From: Nymphaea colorata
Taxonomy: Eukaryota > Streptophyta > Magnoliopsida > Nymphaeales > Nymphaeaceae
Length of the DNA stretch: 64,000 nt
Assembly (NCBI RefSeq): GCF_008831285.2
Contig: NC_045145.1
Span: 21,326,802 to 21,390,801 of the forward strand
Reading direction: 5' to 3'
Below, piece after piece: positions 24,701 through 35,842 of this stretch (positions are counted from its first letter, which is position 1; every line of letters starts with the position of its first letter). The notes below the pieces were generated by a model, which worked only from the letters and a program-made list of their open reading frames with translations, did no database searches and was not told the origin of the DNA. The position numbers and the translations under genes were made by a program.

Positions 24701-26512
24701 TTTTTTTCGTTCTGTCATGCAGTTATTCGAACTAGCCACGAAATGTAGTGTGGTGCTTTGCTGTCGAGTGGCTCCATTACAGAAAGCTGGCATCGTTGCA
24801 CTGATAAAAAACAGGACTGATGACATGACCCTTGCTATTGGAGATGGTAAGTTCTCGTTTTGTTGATTCATGTGCATGTGGACTTATAACTTTCTGAATG
24901 CGCTTGAACCTTAGATTTTTCAAAGTTCAGAAAAATGTGGCCTCTCCACGAAGCTTATGATGAAATTATCATGTTTGTGATTGGGTTGAGCATAATTAGG
25001 ATGGTATCTCATTGACTGCGTACTTGTGCACTCATTCCTGTATGGCCATGTGTGGCGACATAAACTATGTGAACGAGAATTATGTGATGTGGTATATGCT
25101 TCTAATGAAAGCATATTGAAAATTTTTTGGCATATGTTATAACTCTAATATAAAGGACTAGAACATGGTAGGATCGCGTATGGGAAAGAGATCAGGCCTT
25201 GCCAAGGTCGGTGAACAAAATATCTTGCTGAAGCAGCTGTATGGCTGACAATTGTATAAAAAATGGAGGAGAAATAGAAATTTGAAATCCTACCGGGGCA
25301 CCTAATCTACGTTGGCAGGGAACTTGGTAGCAATAGCACTATTATGTATCTATCTTATCTATCTATCCATCTGCTTTAGTGATCTATGTATTCATCATTG
25401 ATAGTTTTGATTTGCTGATGGAAAATTTGTGATGCTTGAATTTTCTTTTAATGCAGGTGCAAATGATGTGTCGATGATACAGATGGCCGATGTTGGAATA
25501 GGTATCTGTGGTCAGGAAGGTCGTCAAGCTGTGATGGCATCAGATTTTGCCATGGGGCAGTTTAGATTTTTGGTCCCCCTGCTGTTGGTCCATGGACATT
25601 GGAATTATCAGAGAATGGGATATATGCTACTGTACAATTATTACAGGAATGCAGTATTTGTCCTAGTACTTTTCTGGTGAGTTCCTCAGCTGTACAGTAC
25701 CATTATCAAGGTTCAGTTTATGCGTGTTTCTCTATTTCTGAGTTTTTTCTAATTTTGTTGGCAGGTATGTGCTTTACACTGCATATACTTTGACAACAGC
25801 TGTCACTGAGTGGAGCAGCATGTTATATTCTATTATATATACATCGTTGCCAACAGTTGCTGTTGGGATCATGGACACAGACTTAAGTCACAATACTTTG
25901 CTCAAGTACCCACAACTTTATGGGGCTGGGCAGAGGCAGGAATCGTACAATGCACGGTTATTTTGGTTAACCATGATAGATACACTGTGGCAAAGTGCAG
26001 TCATCTTCTACATGCCTTACTGTACCTACAGAATCAGCACGATGGATGCATCACGTTTGGGTGATCTCTGGACGCTGGCTGCGGTAATAGTTGTTAACAT
26101 TCACTTGGCTATGGACGTAATGTGTTGGACCTGGATTACTCATGCTGTTATTTGGGGCTCAATGGTCGCTACATGCATCTGTGTGATCCTCATTGATTCC
26201 ATACCGGAGTTGCCTGGATTCTGGTACTGATGCTATATCTTTTTCCTTTTGACTTTTAGATTGGAAACAGCAGTCTTTCTCTCTTCCTCTGTCAGTTTCG
26301 GCTGTTATAACGTGCCTTCTTGTATTCTTTGCAGGGCAATCTACCATTTTTCTACATATCCATCATTTTGGCAGAACATAGCACTCATCCTTGTAGTAGC
26401 TGTGATGCCTCGCTTTGTTGTAAAGTTTATTAAGCAACAATTTAGACCTTCAGACATTCAGATTTCCAGGGAAGCAGACAAATTTTTGCGATGGAATCGA
26501 TCATCCGTGTAA
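21763..26512 (+). CDS. ALA1: P4-type phospholipid-transporting ATPase (flippase), ALA1-like, 7 exons
   Basis: Exons are 21763-23368, 23460-23763, 23859-24639, 24723-24846, 25457-25676, 25765-26223 and 26335-26512. All introns are GT-AG, giving 1223 residues. The family moves phospholipids from the outer to the cytosolic leaflet using ATP, together with an ALIS/CDC50 partner. Seen: two N-terminal membrane spans ([20 protein letters not shown], then a span ending before AYEDFRRH), actuator motif DGES (residues 261-264), the P4-specific PISL in membrane segment 4 (about 445-448), phosphorylation motif DKTGT (Asp498), a nucleotide-binding domain with KGADSSMF, hinge motif GDGAND split across exons 4 and 5 (937-942), and C-terminal spans ending PRFVVKF. 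The DGES and PISL forms separate it from ion pumps. Length is near that of Arabidopsis ALA1 (about 1160), with a longer Ser/Arg-rich N-terminus. ALA1 identity rests on overall resemblance; another ALA subgroup is less likely. Confidence 0.93.
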
Positions 26513-28780
26513 TCTTTGGAGGAGTCTTAATGCAAATAGAAACCCCCGCTATAGAAGATAATACAGTGTGCATTTCATTTTATTTTTCTTTTTACACGTG
26601 ATTTTTGCATGTACAGATTGCCAATTCTTTCAGCTGCCTGCAGCTATTCTGCTGCATGCATACTTTCTATCTATCCAAAGGGTAGGTTGTAATCTTTTTG
26701 AGAAAAGCCAGTGTATTCATATTTTTACTCAATTGAATGTCATGTAACAAAGGAAGTTCATGTGTGCAAATTCTTAGTGTTATAGATTTCTTTTCATTAA
26801 TTGCAGATAGGCTTTGAAGTCTAATGCTGGTTTTTCTTTTCTGACTGCACTGATCAATCAAATCCAAAACACAGCAGATTGATCTTAGCTGACGTCTAAA
26901 GACCGTTGGGTTAACCACCCAGACCCGTGATAGACTTTTATTAGAAAATGGCCAAACGGGCGGCGAAAGATTTGCCACTGAAAAAGACGAAAAACAGAAA
27001 AGGAAACGTATCATTAGCTCCATGATCGATGATTGGTGGAGAGCAGGTGCACTTGCTGACTACTGACCTTGACCTGCCACGTACAACAAAGCATGAATAC
27101 AGCCCCTTTGAGGATTCCAATCGGTTTGCTTTGATATTGACGATATGAATGAAAAGGCGTCATGGAGTATGAGCCTCCACTGCGTAAAGGTTTGTGAAAA
27201 TCTTGACTTCTCTGAGGCAAGTACCAATCGTGGTAATTTATCTACTATAATCTGAATAGCTTTCCTTCTATAGTATCAGGGCTGGGATGCTCATGCCTAA
27301 GGTTTTATGATAATGCTTAAGGTTTTTCTGAATAACTTTCCTTTTATCAGGACTGGGTTGCTAAAACCTAAGGTTTAATGTTAACGCCTGAGGTTTCTGA
27401 GAGAGAGAGAGACAGACACAGAGAGACAGAGACAGAGTAAGGAGCAACCAGAAGTGACTACTGCCTAACATTCCTTTACCAACTCATTTGGGTCTTACAG
27501 ATCAGAACTTATTCCCTTCTGCAAAATTTCGTAAGATATTTAAGTGCTTCCTGTGGTCCATAATCTCGCTTGACAAAGTGAACAGTAGTCAGTTGGTGAT
27601 TGATCTAGACCTATGACCAACTTTGACCAGGCAGAATAGCTAATATTTCTGACATTCAACCTTCTTGGGTTGGCAACCCAACTTTTTACAAGCACAAGGA
27701 TGTTGTGCATTGAGAATCTGGATCATGTGTGATGAACATTCTCAGGCTCCTTACTTTATCAAGTTGGTAAATATTTATATGAGTGTCGATACTTATTTAA
27801 TGGTTTCTGTGTAGATTTATCATGCATTATTATTTAATGGCTTTTAGATGCCAATATTATTTCTTGTTTATAGGTGTAAGGTCTTTTTTTGTCATCAGTA
27901 TATTTCGAACGACTAGTGTTCATATCATCTGTTGGTGTTCAATACTTCAATTTTTGAATTGCCTAAGATGGCAAGCGTTCTATTGAGATGCATATCTGCG
28001 GTACAATAGTAATTCATTCTTTATTGTAGTTTTGTTTATAATATATGTCATACATGACGACAGTGGAAGAGATATAAATCAATTATATCCATAATTCACC
28101 TGTTAGAAACCATTATCGTCCACAGATATCTTGTTCAAGTATCGTATAACTGCCTGGGGTTACTCGGCACGCCGCATTTTTCCACCTACTCTGTGCACAA
28201 AGGCATTTAACCAAAGAAACACAGATTTCTGTTAGAACTTGCGGCAGAAAAGAACAGAAAATACACTTATCAAGCTAAGTGAAACAAAGGCCATGGTGAT
28301 TTATCAAGAGACAACAAAGGAATGCATTACTCATACAGGATTATAGATAAAGGAAAACTTTTGACCTAAATAACTATACTTTGATGGCTAAGAGGAGCAA
28401 CTCGGACTATTATCCTTTTCATATAAACTATGCCAAATTTTTCCATCAGGTTTTTGTCAGACTCCCATTATTTCAAATTGGTGGGAGCAGGTAGCAATCG
28501 AACGAAAAGAAAAACATACATTTCACTATCATTGGAGGGCACATTTGAAAGCCAGAAAAATTTTCAACTTGGCTACAACTTCAACCTACTTCTAGGAGGT
28601 CTTCCCGAGCAGAATGTTCGTCTGCACCCTACTTTTGAGGGCTCCTCACCGGGAAAGTCCTCCACTCCTTTTTACTTCAAAAAAAAGTGAACTGCTTTCA
28701 CCATCAAAATAGCGATATCTTATCCAAGTGATTACACATGACATCCTTGATAAACCTCACTCGTAATTAGACGGTCATGG
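26513..28780. other. ALA1 3' UTR and intergenic DNA
   Basis: The 3' UTR probably ends within about 300 bases, but the polyadenylation site is not certain. A diverged tandem pair lies at about 27251-27327 and 27328-27397 (CTGAATARCTTTCCTT, TATCAGGRCTGGG, CCTAAGGTTT), followed by (GA)n. The rest holds no supported gene. Confidence 0.55.
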
Positions 28781-28790
28781 CATACCGTAA

Positions 28791-28955
28791 CAAGTGGCGG
28801 AGCCACACGGGGGCTGGTGTGAGAAACTCCGCAAATTATGTTTATTTTTACACTAGGGGCTTGAAATATTTAATCTATATATATATATGCCCCTAAAAAA
28901 CATTGAAGTTTTTTAACAAGTGCTCTTGCAGCTAAAATTTCTGGTTCCGCCGGCG
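28791..28955. mobile_element. hAT-like MITE (CAGTGGCG family), degenerate
   Basis: The left end CAAGTGGCGGAGCCACACGG and the right end TTTCTGGTTCCGCCGGCG are imperfect inverted repeats of the family. GGGGCTGGTGTGAGAAAC corresponds to the family core GGGCTGGTGTGGGCAAC. The centre is AT-rich, with TATATATATATG. No convincing target duplication is visible, so the ends are good to a few bases only. Confidence 0.72.
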
Positions 28956-31740
28956 ATCATAACCTTTTCTAACCAGCTCGTTTCTGATCTTAAATTGGTC
29001 AGATTTTAGATTCACATCTTTTTTTGGTTACTATGGCTCTGAGATCTGCATTTCAACAGTCGATTTCATGCAGAAAGAATTCCGAATCAACTTGAATCTG
29101 AGATCTAAGGCTGAGAAATGTAGCTTAAAAGATAGGAGTATCGATTGATAAAAAGGGCAATGAATTTTAGCCCATAGCAAGAACAAGAATGTAAGGACAT
29201 GGTTGTATCAGCTGATGCATGCCGATTTTGTCATCGATACGATTCTCTCCAGTATTAACAACACTGACAACACAATTTCTTGGGCTTCTAAAGTTGTATC
29301 TTGCATGTCATCTATAATCTATCCAAAGAACTATTTAGAGCTGCTATTTTGCCACACTGTGGTGCATGATCTAGCAAATGCTACATACTACACAATGAAA
29401 AATGGCACTTAATTAGTTTGTTCATGGTGTTTGTCCTCACAAGACATGGTGGCCTGACTTACTGGGACATTTCTTCTTAAGTGCCAGTTCGTCGGTCAAA
29501 GTGTCTGTGACACTTAATCTAGCATGCCATGTTTGAATTGAGTGATCTTATATCCCGAAATTTCTGCGCCAGTGCGACCAAAACAGACGCAAATTTCCCA
29601 AGAAAACGTCACTAATATGTTTGATTTTGGGGATGGAGTGCCAAAACCCAAAATTAGGGCAGCTTCTTTGCAATCAAAACATTTGATTAATAAGTTGCTC
29701 GCCCCTTTGTTGGTTACAAACAAGTTAATCTGAGCCGAGCCCAGCCAAGCCGATCCGATCCGATCCCCAAGCAGGAAGCAACATGAATATTCATCAACCT
29801 TACCCTATGTATGACCCAGAGCTCTGCTGGCTAGATGGGCCTAAAAGCTACTGGACAGAAAAGCAGTTGAGATGTGAAGAGGGTCTTTTCCTTCATAGTT
29901 CAAAAAAGCCTAGCCTGTGTTCAAAACATAATATACATATTCAGGAAATGCTGGTGGGCCAGTAAAAACCCGAGTGTCAGTTTGGTTTGATTACTGTGGA
30001 CGCTACTTTCGCACTGTAAACGGTGGATACATTGTAATCTAATTGATGGGTATCTTCCTTCTCACTCAGGTCCGGAAACAGCTCTAGATCACGAGGCTGG
30101 GGGATAAATCCCATGACTAGAGACCCACAAGAAGCAATAAAAGAAAAAAAGAATGTGACTTTCCACCAAAACACTCGTATACTAGGCCTGGGCATCCGGC
30201 CAGCTTGCTTGGGCCAGTTAAAATAAATAAAATGTTTTGAATATAAAATATATTTTTAATAATAAAATATTATTATTATTATTAAATAAAAATAATATAA
30301 AAAATAAATCAGGCCAATTAGACCAAATACTGGGTACCCATCGGGTACCCGGGCGCATGCTTATCATATACTTGTCAGCAATTGCATAGCATCGCCTACA
30401 TTGATAAGTAACCAGCGGAAGCCTACTTTAGAACATGGACAATATGATATTAAAAAAATTGGTATGTTGTATTTTCGCTTATATCAGCACAATCTCGTAT
30501 GAAGATTGTACCTTTTCTTTCTTGGGATAATATATTTGTTGCTTTAAAGGGTTAATTATATCTTAATCCATTCTTCCTTGTTGTATTTGAATTGTTTGTC
30601 ATTCAAGTCTAACTAAAACGAGGATTTTTTTCAAGGGCGGGCCAAACAGTCTAACGAACTTATGTGAGTAAGGTCAAACTAACTTTGAATCCAATTTTGT
30701 TAATGTAATAATTTTGTTCACTCAATTTTGTTAGACATGTAATGTTTGTTTGTCTATGACAGCACGTTCGAGCAGGTGAAGAGTTATAATTTTTCATGAA
30801 AAGAGCCGAATTATAGTTTTAAAATTTTAACAAGGAACAAAATACAATTTTTTCAAAACTTCTATATAAGATAAATAAAATTTATTAAGATTTACATGTA
30901 AATTTTTAATTTTTTTTAAAGGGGGCACGGCCCCAACCAACCGACCTCTCCTTGCCTCCAATATTTTTGAAAAGACATTCTTTTAAGGAACAAAACATAT
31001 TTATGGAATATATATACAAAAGCACCATGTTAAATGTTTTTATAAAGCATCATGTGTAGCATTTAGATATTGATTTTGAAATATAACATCAAGTTGGATT
31101 AAAAAATAACATTCAAGATCACATTATGTTTCACATTCATGTTTCTGAAACAATGATATTTGAAACATATCTTATCGAAGGGCGTGTTGTACACGTGACG
31201 TGGATGCTCTACCAGAACAAAACTTGGATCCGATCCAACTTGCTTTCTTGAGCTGGACCCGGAACCTACAGGGTCGGGAAAAGAGATTTCTCCGTGGGAA
31301 TCCGATCCAGACATAGCGCGTCTGGCGATGACACTGTCAGTCACTCCTCGGTATAATTTTTTTATGGCAGGACAATGCTCATTAACGGCTAAACTTTTGG
31401 CCCATAATTTATTTTATCTCTTTATGATTAAATGAGCTTCGCGTCTCGTGAATTGCTTGAACGCGTGAGGATTAAGGTCAACTAAATTAAATTAAATAAA
31501 GTACGTAGCAGTAATGACCTTTTTATTAAATTAGATTAGTGCTTCGCAACTTTTCATGACAGTATGGAGCAGTTTGAAGGGAAAAAACAATCTTCCCCAA
31601 GGTGCCCGGCTTTAATAATTGTTAAAAAATTAAAGTTTCGATTAGACAGTGGGTAGAGTCAGAAATTTTTATTTACGAACCATTAAATATATAATTAACA
31701 AATTTTTAATTGATCTTAAAGCAGTAACTTAGGTTTCATA
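28956..31740. other. Intergenic DNA
   Basis: No supported gene. At 30184-30358, GGCCTGGGCATCCGG on the left and CGGGTACCCGGGCGC on the right form a rough inverted pair around AT-rich sequence, possibly a small decayed DNA element. A purine/AT-rich stretch at about 30885-30960 resembles, in reverse, the repeat at 20255. Confidence 0.5.
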
Positions 31741-31749
31741 TAATTAAAT

Positions 31750-31752
<3 letters not shown>

Positions 31753-31795
<43 letters not shown>
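31753..31795. repeat. (AT)n microsatellite beside a fold-back repeat
   Basis: About 42 bp of AT dinucleotides immediately before the fold-back structure at 31800-32010. Confidence 0.93.
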
Positions 31796-31799
<4 letters not shown>

Positions 31800-31801
<2 letters not shown>

Positions 31802-32000
31802 TTCATTCAACATAAATCATAGTCAAGTAACTATAATCACTAATGTATTTTTGGCTAAAAAAAACTACCATAGTCAAGTAACTATAATCACTAATGTATT
31901 TTTGGCTAAAAAAAACTACCATAGCCAAAAATACATTGGTGATTATAGTAACTTGACTATGATTTGTAGCAATGAAATACAATAATGTTGAATGAAATCG
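31800..32000. repeat. Fold-back structure: 51-bp tandem pair plus inverted third copy
   Basis: A 51-bp unit starting CATAGTCAAGTAACTATAAT occurs at 31818-31868 and 31869-31919 with no difference seen. The segment 31920-31961 is the reverse complement of the unit's first 42 bases, with a few changes. Outside this, ATTTCATTCAACAT (31799-31812) is mirrored by ATGTTGAATGAAAT at about 31985-31998. The whole can therefore form a long hairpin with alternative pairings. It is probably a MITE in which one arm was later duplicated. Confidence 0.85.
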
Positions 32001-32010
32001 TATAGAATAC

Positions 32011-33960
32011 TCATGAAGGTCAGTAGCTTTTGGGAGAGAGAGATTGATTGTCGGCAATCGGGGTGTGGCACATGGTTACGCTGGAAATTTTGTCATGTTC
32101 ACCGAATAGAAAGTACAACAGTAAAATTGTAATGCATTTATTGGGTTGGGTCACGTCCTCAAATCTTGTTGAGCTTGAAATTAAAAATAATAAACCGATT
32201 ATTGGTTTTGACTCTTGCACCTGCCGTCCGTGTATCGAGATAAATTCACATAAATTGAAGACCGTGAGGGATATAAAGATTAGAAGCAATACCAATTTTT
32301 TTTTTTTTGCTGTTTTAAATGCATCATAATTTTTCTATCTACCCGATCGACTTGATTATGATACACCTTTCATTTTTTTTAATCTTTTGAAAAAATGGGA
32401 TATGAAAAACATTTAATGTTCCATTAAGAAATTGGATCGGCGAAATGACATTCAATCGGATTTTGGTTCAGATTCAGATATACATAAAAAATGATGTGAT
32501 TGAGATCAGATTTATTGTTAAACAAATATCCTATATCCAATACTCTTACATTTTGAAAACCAATCAAATTCTGTCTAAAATTTAGATTCAGATATAAATG
32601 TAAAAATCAGATTCGAATTGTGAGAAATTGGATTTCAGATTTAAATTTGGATATAACTTTTCTTTGTTTTCATTCAGATCCGCATGTGAATCCCAATGAA
32701 TATCCAGAAAACAAATGGATTTGAATCCAATCCATCCCTACCCAAGCTCCCAGTACATATTAGGATTTGGATCAGATTGAAGAACTGGACCATTCCATAT
32801 CCAATCCGGTAACGTCTAATTTCTCTCCTTTCATGGATCGGATACTTCTCACGTCCGTCCAACCCGAGGAAATACGTGTCCGGAGAGGGCTCTGTTACTT
32901 GATTTGGTGGTATATGAGACAGTTAAACCAGCCAAGGGGCCCACCATCGGATTCGCTTTTTTTCTAACCCGACCCAAAGTTACATTACATACGCAGCCAT
33001 CAAAACGGCTATCTGTCTCTGTCATCCCCACCACTCTTCGCTGGGACTTGGATATATATGGACAGGTTTTTTTTTTTCTTTTAATGTGATTGCCTTAGTA
33101 TTTTTTTAATAATTTATTTTTTATTTGTGTATATTGTTCCTATTTTAAATGACATTTTACAAATAAAATTAAAAAAAAAAATCATTTCACATATCGACCA
33201 ATGCCTGATTGAATCGGGACATCTAAGCTCTAGACTGACCGGTATTTGAGTTGGATCAAGCATCGGATGGATAAAAAGTTGGCATCCTCTCTCTACACAC
33301 AATCACTCATGCCATGTCCCCACATCCACTTTTCTCTTTCTTGCATATAAAGTATACACCCTAAGCAGTAAAAAGAATTATGAAAAGAGCCATTTAAAGG
33401 CCAACCTTCTGCTTTTTGTGTCAAAAGCAGGTTTAAACTTTCAACTTTTGCTAAAACAAGCATCACCGATACAGTTATCAGCAAAGATTCAAACAAACTT
33501 AAAGTCTCAGTCACCTTGAGTGACAATTATATTTTCTGTTAATTACGAAAATCAGTATCGAATTTCTTTATTATCCGGTTGATCTGAGTGCTGCTGCATT
33601 CGGATTATTGAACTCTTGACCTCGATCTAATGTCTGGTGAAAAAAATGATAAAATTTTTTAGTTTTTCCCATCAAATGAATGGTATCAGAAAGTTTTTCC
33701 AACTCTTTCCCCCAATCCAGTGTCCCCACTCTGTCCCTGTCTCGCCCTCTGTATGATTCACAATCAACAAACCAGAAATAGAAATAAAGGAAACAAATAA
33801 GAAAGAACAGTTGCAAACCGGCCAAAAAGCGAGGAAAAAGAGAGGGGAGAGAAGAGCCAGAGCACCACCACCCCTCTCTCTCTCTCCCTCTGTGTGGATC
33901 TGAAGAGCTATACAGAGGGGAGCGCCGCTCCCCACCATAGGAGCACCGCCACCACTACCA
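32011..33960. other. Intergenic DNA and 5' leader of the GT92 gene
   Basis: Between about 32430 and 32740 the sequence is a patchwork of GGATTTGGATTCAGAT-like motifs ending in AATCCAATCCATCCCTACCC, typical of decayed plant transposons but without defined ends. A CT tract at about 33872-33892 lies in the probable 5' leader of the glycosyltransferase gene. No separate gene is supported. The - frame at 33672-34079 is a shadow of that leader and first exon. Confidence 0.5.
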
Positions 33961-33970
33961 CAATCTAGAA

Positions 33971-35842
33971 ATGGAAGAGCATCGCCAGAAGAAAAAGAGG
34001 GTGTTCTCTCTACTGAAGAGAGACCACCAGCCGCCACCCAAGCGCCCTCGCAAGCCCCCTGCCCTCTCCTGGGCGGCACTCCTCCTCCTCTGGGTCACCC
34101 TCCTCCTCCTCTGCCCTCAAATCCCCTCCATCGCCTCACTTTTCAAAGGTAACCTCTTCACCAGCCATTGCTCCTCCCCACCTAGATTCCCCACAATTTC
34201 CTTCATTTTCCCTGTTTGGGTTACTTCAATTTCCTGATATTTCCCTCAACGTCTTGCAGTCTCATTCCGGCCGGTTCTCATCCTTCCCTGGCACTATTTC
34301 CGCTCCCCTTCATCCTCATTGTCGTCGTCCGCTGCGGTTGCAATCGGCCCTGCGACCTCCCCGATCCAGATCGACGGCCGCGTCCTCTTTCCCGACCACG
34401 TGCTCTTCCTCCTTCTCCGCCGCCGCACATCCCGCTTGCCCAGAAACCTCACCTGCGTCTACCGGAATCCGGAGACTCGCTTCACGCTCCCGCCCATCTC
34501 CTCCGACTCGGACACGCGCCTCCGGTTCGTCCGCTGCCCCCTTCCTCCTCACAACCTCACCGACACCGAAATTACTCTCGACAATGAAGGTAATCGCCAA
34601 CCCGCTGTCTCTGTCCCCTCTCCTCGCCTTCCTCCTCTCCTCTCCTGGGACTCCGTCGTTTACGAGTCGCTCGTGGATTCCGATACGATCGTCCTGTTCG
34701 TGAAGGGACTGAACCTGAGACCCGGCCGCGAATCGGATCCCCGGCGGCTGAGATGTGTTTTCCGGCACAAGAGGTCGCAGGTTACCACTCGGGCCATCTC
34801 GGCCGCCCAAGAGATCGTGAGGTGTCCTCTGCCGTCCATCTTCAAGTGGGGCCCGCTTAAGAAGGGCCCACCGCCGGGCCTCGTGGTCTCCGTAACTGCC
34901 GCTTACCAGACGAGCCGGACGATCCCCTCGGCCGCCAACGTCCGCCATTACCCGTACCTCGACAGGGGCCTCCTAACCAAGAAGAAGAAGCACACGCTGT
35001 GTTCGTGCACCATGGTCTGGAACCAGGCCCACTTCCTCAAGGAGTGGATCACCTACCACTCTCGGCTCGGCGTCGAGAAGTGGTTCATCTACGACAACAA
35101 CAGCGACGACCATACGCCGGACGTCCTGGACGGACTGGCGCGGCCGCCGGCGTCGCTCGAGCTCTCCCGGCACGTCTGGCCGTGGATCAAGACCCAGGAG
35201 GCCGGGTTCTCGCACTGCGCGCTAATGGCCCGGGCAGAGTGCGAGTGGGTCGCGTTCATGGACGTGGATGAGTTCTTCTACTTCACCCCAAGTACGTTCG
35301 CGCACTCCAAGAAGAAGCCCGTCCTTCACGCGCTTTTGGCCAACGTGTCCACGGTGCTGCCCAGAGTGGCCGAGATTCGGACGGACTGCTATAGCTTCGG
35401 GCCGTCCGGGCTGCGGGCTATGCCGCCGAGGGGGGTAATGGCCGGCTATACGTGCCGGCTGGGCGCCCCGGAACGGCACAAGTCGATTGTGCGGCCGGAT
35501 TCGCTGGACCATACGTTGATCAATGTGGTTCATCACTTCCACTTGAACACGGGGTTCGAGTACGTGAACTTGCCGAGGAATGTGGGGGTGATCAATCACT
35601 ATAAGTATCAAGTGTGGGAGGTGTTCAAGACCAAGTTCTATAGACGAGTGGCTACTTATGTTGCTGATTGGCATGAGAACCAGAACCAGGGGTCTAAAGA
35701 TAGGGTCCCTGGCTTGGGTACTGAGGCCATTGAACCTGTTGATTGGCACCTCCAATTTTGTGAAGTTAATGATACTGGCTTGAGGGATTTCATATATGGA
35801 ACTTTTCTGCATAATGGGTTGTTCCCATGGGAAAAGATGTGA
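33971..35842 (+). CDS. Glycosyltransferase family 92 (DUF23/UPF0392) protein, 2 exons
   Basis: Exons are 33971-34148 and 34260-35842, joined across a 111-base GT-AG intron into 586 residues, close to the usual plant length. Residues 1-30 are basic and Pro-rich. Residues 31-48 (ALSWAALLLLWVTLLLLC) form one membrane span, so the protein is a likely type II Golgi enzyme with its catalytic part in the lumen. The GT92 domain starts near TLCSCTMVWNQAHFLKEW and continues through WFIYDNNSDD, the metal-binding DxD in MDVDEFF (Asp394/Asp396), HHFHLNTGFEYVNLP and NHYKYQVWE. GT92 includes the plant galactan synthases GALS1-3. This protein more resembles the uncharacterised UPF0392 branch (for example Arabidopsis At1g27200), so the sugar donor and acceptor are unknown. 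The first exon is required: exon 2 alone has no suitable ATG and no membrane anchor. GC content is very high until about 35640, then drops sharply. Confidence 0.93.

Noticed and set aside
31801-31961. CRISPR-like direct repeats
   Set aside because: Only two direct units without spacers, one inverted copy, in a plant nuclear context; this is a fold-back repeat.
34316-34948. 210-codon frame on the - strand inside the GT92 gene
   Set aside because: It lies antisense to a GC-rich coding exon with clear GT92 motifs. Long antisense frames are expected from such codon use, and the product has no domain.
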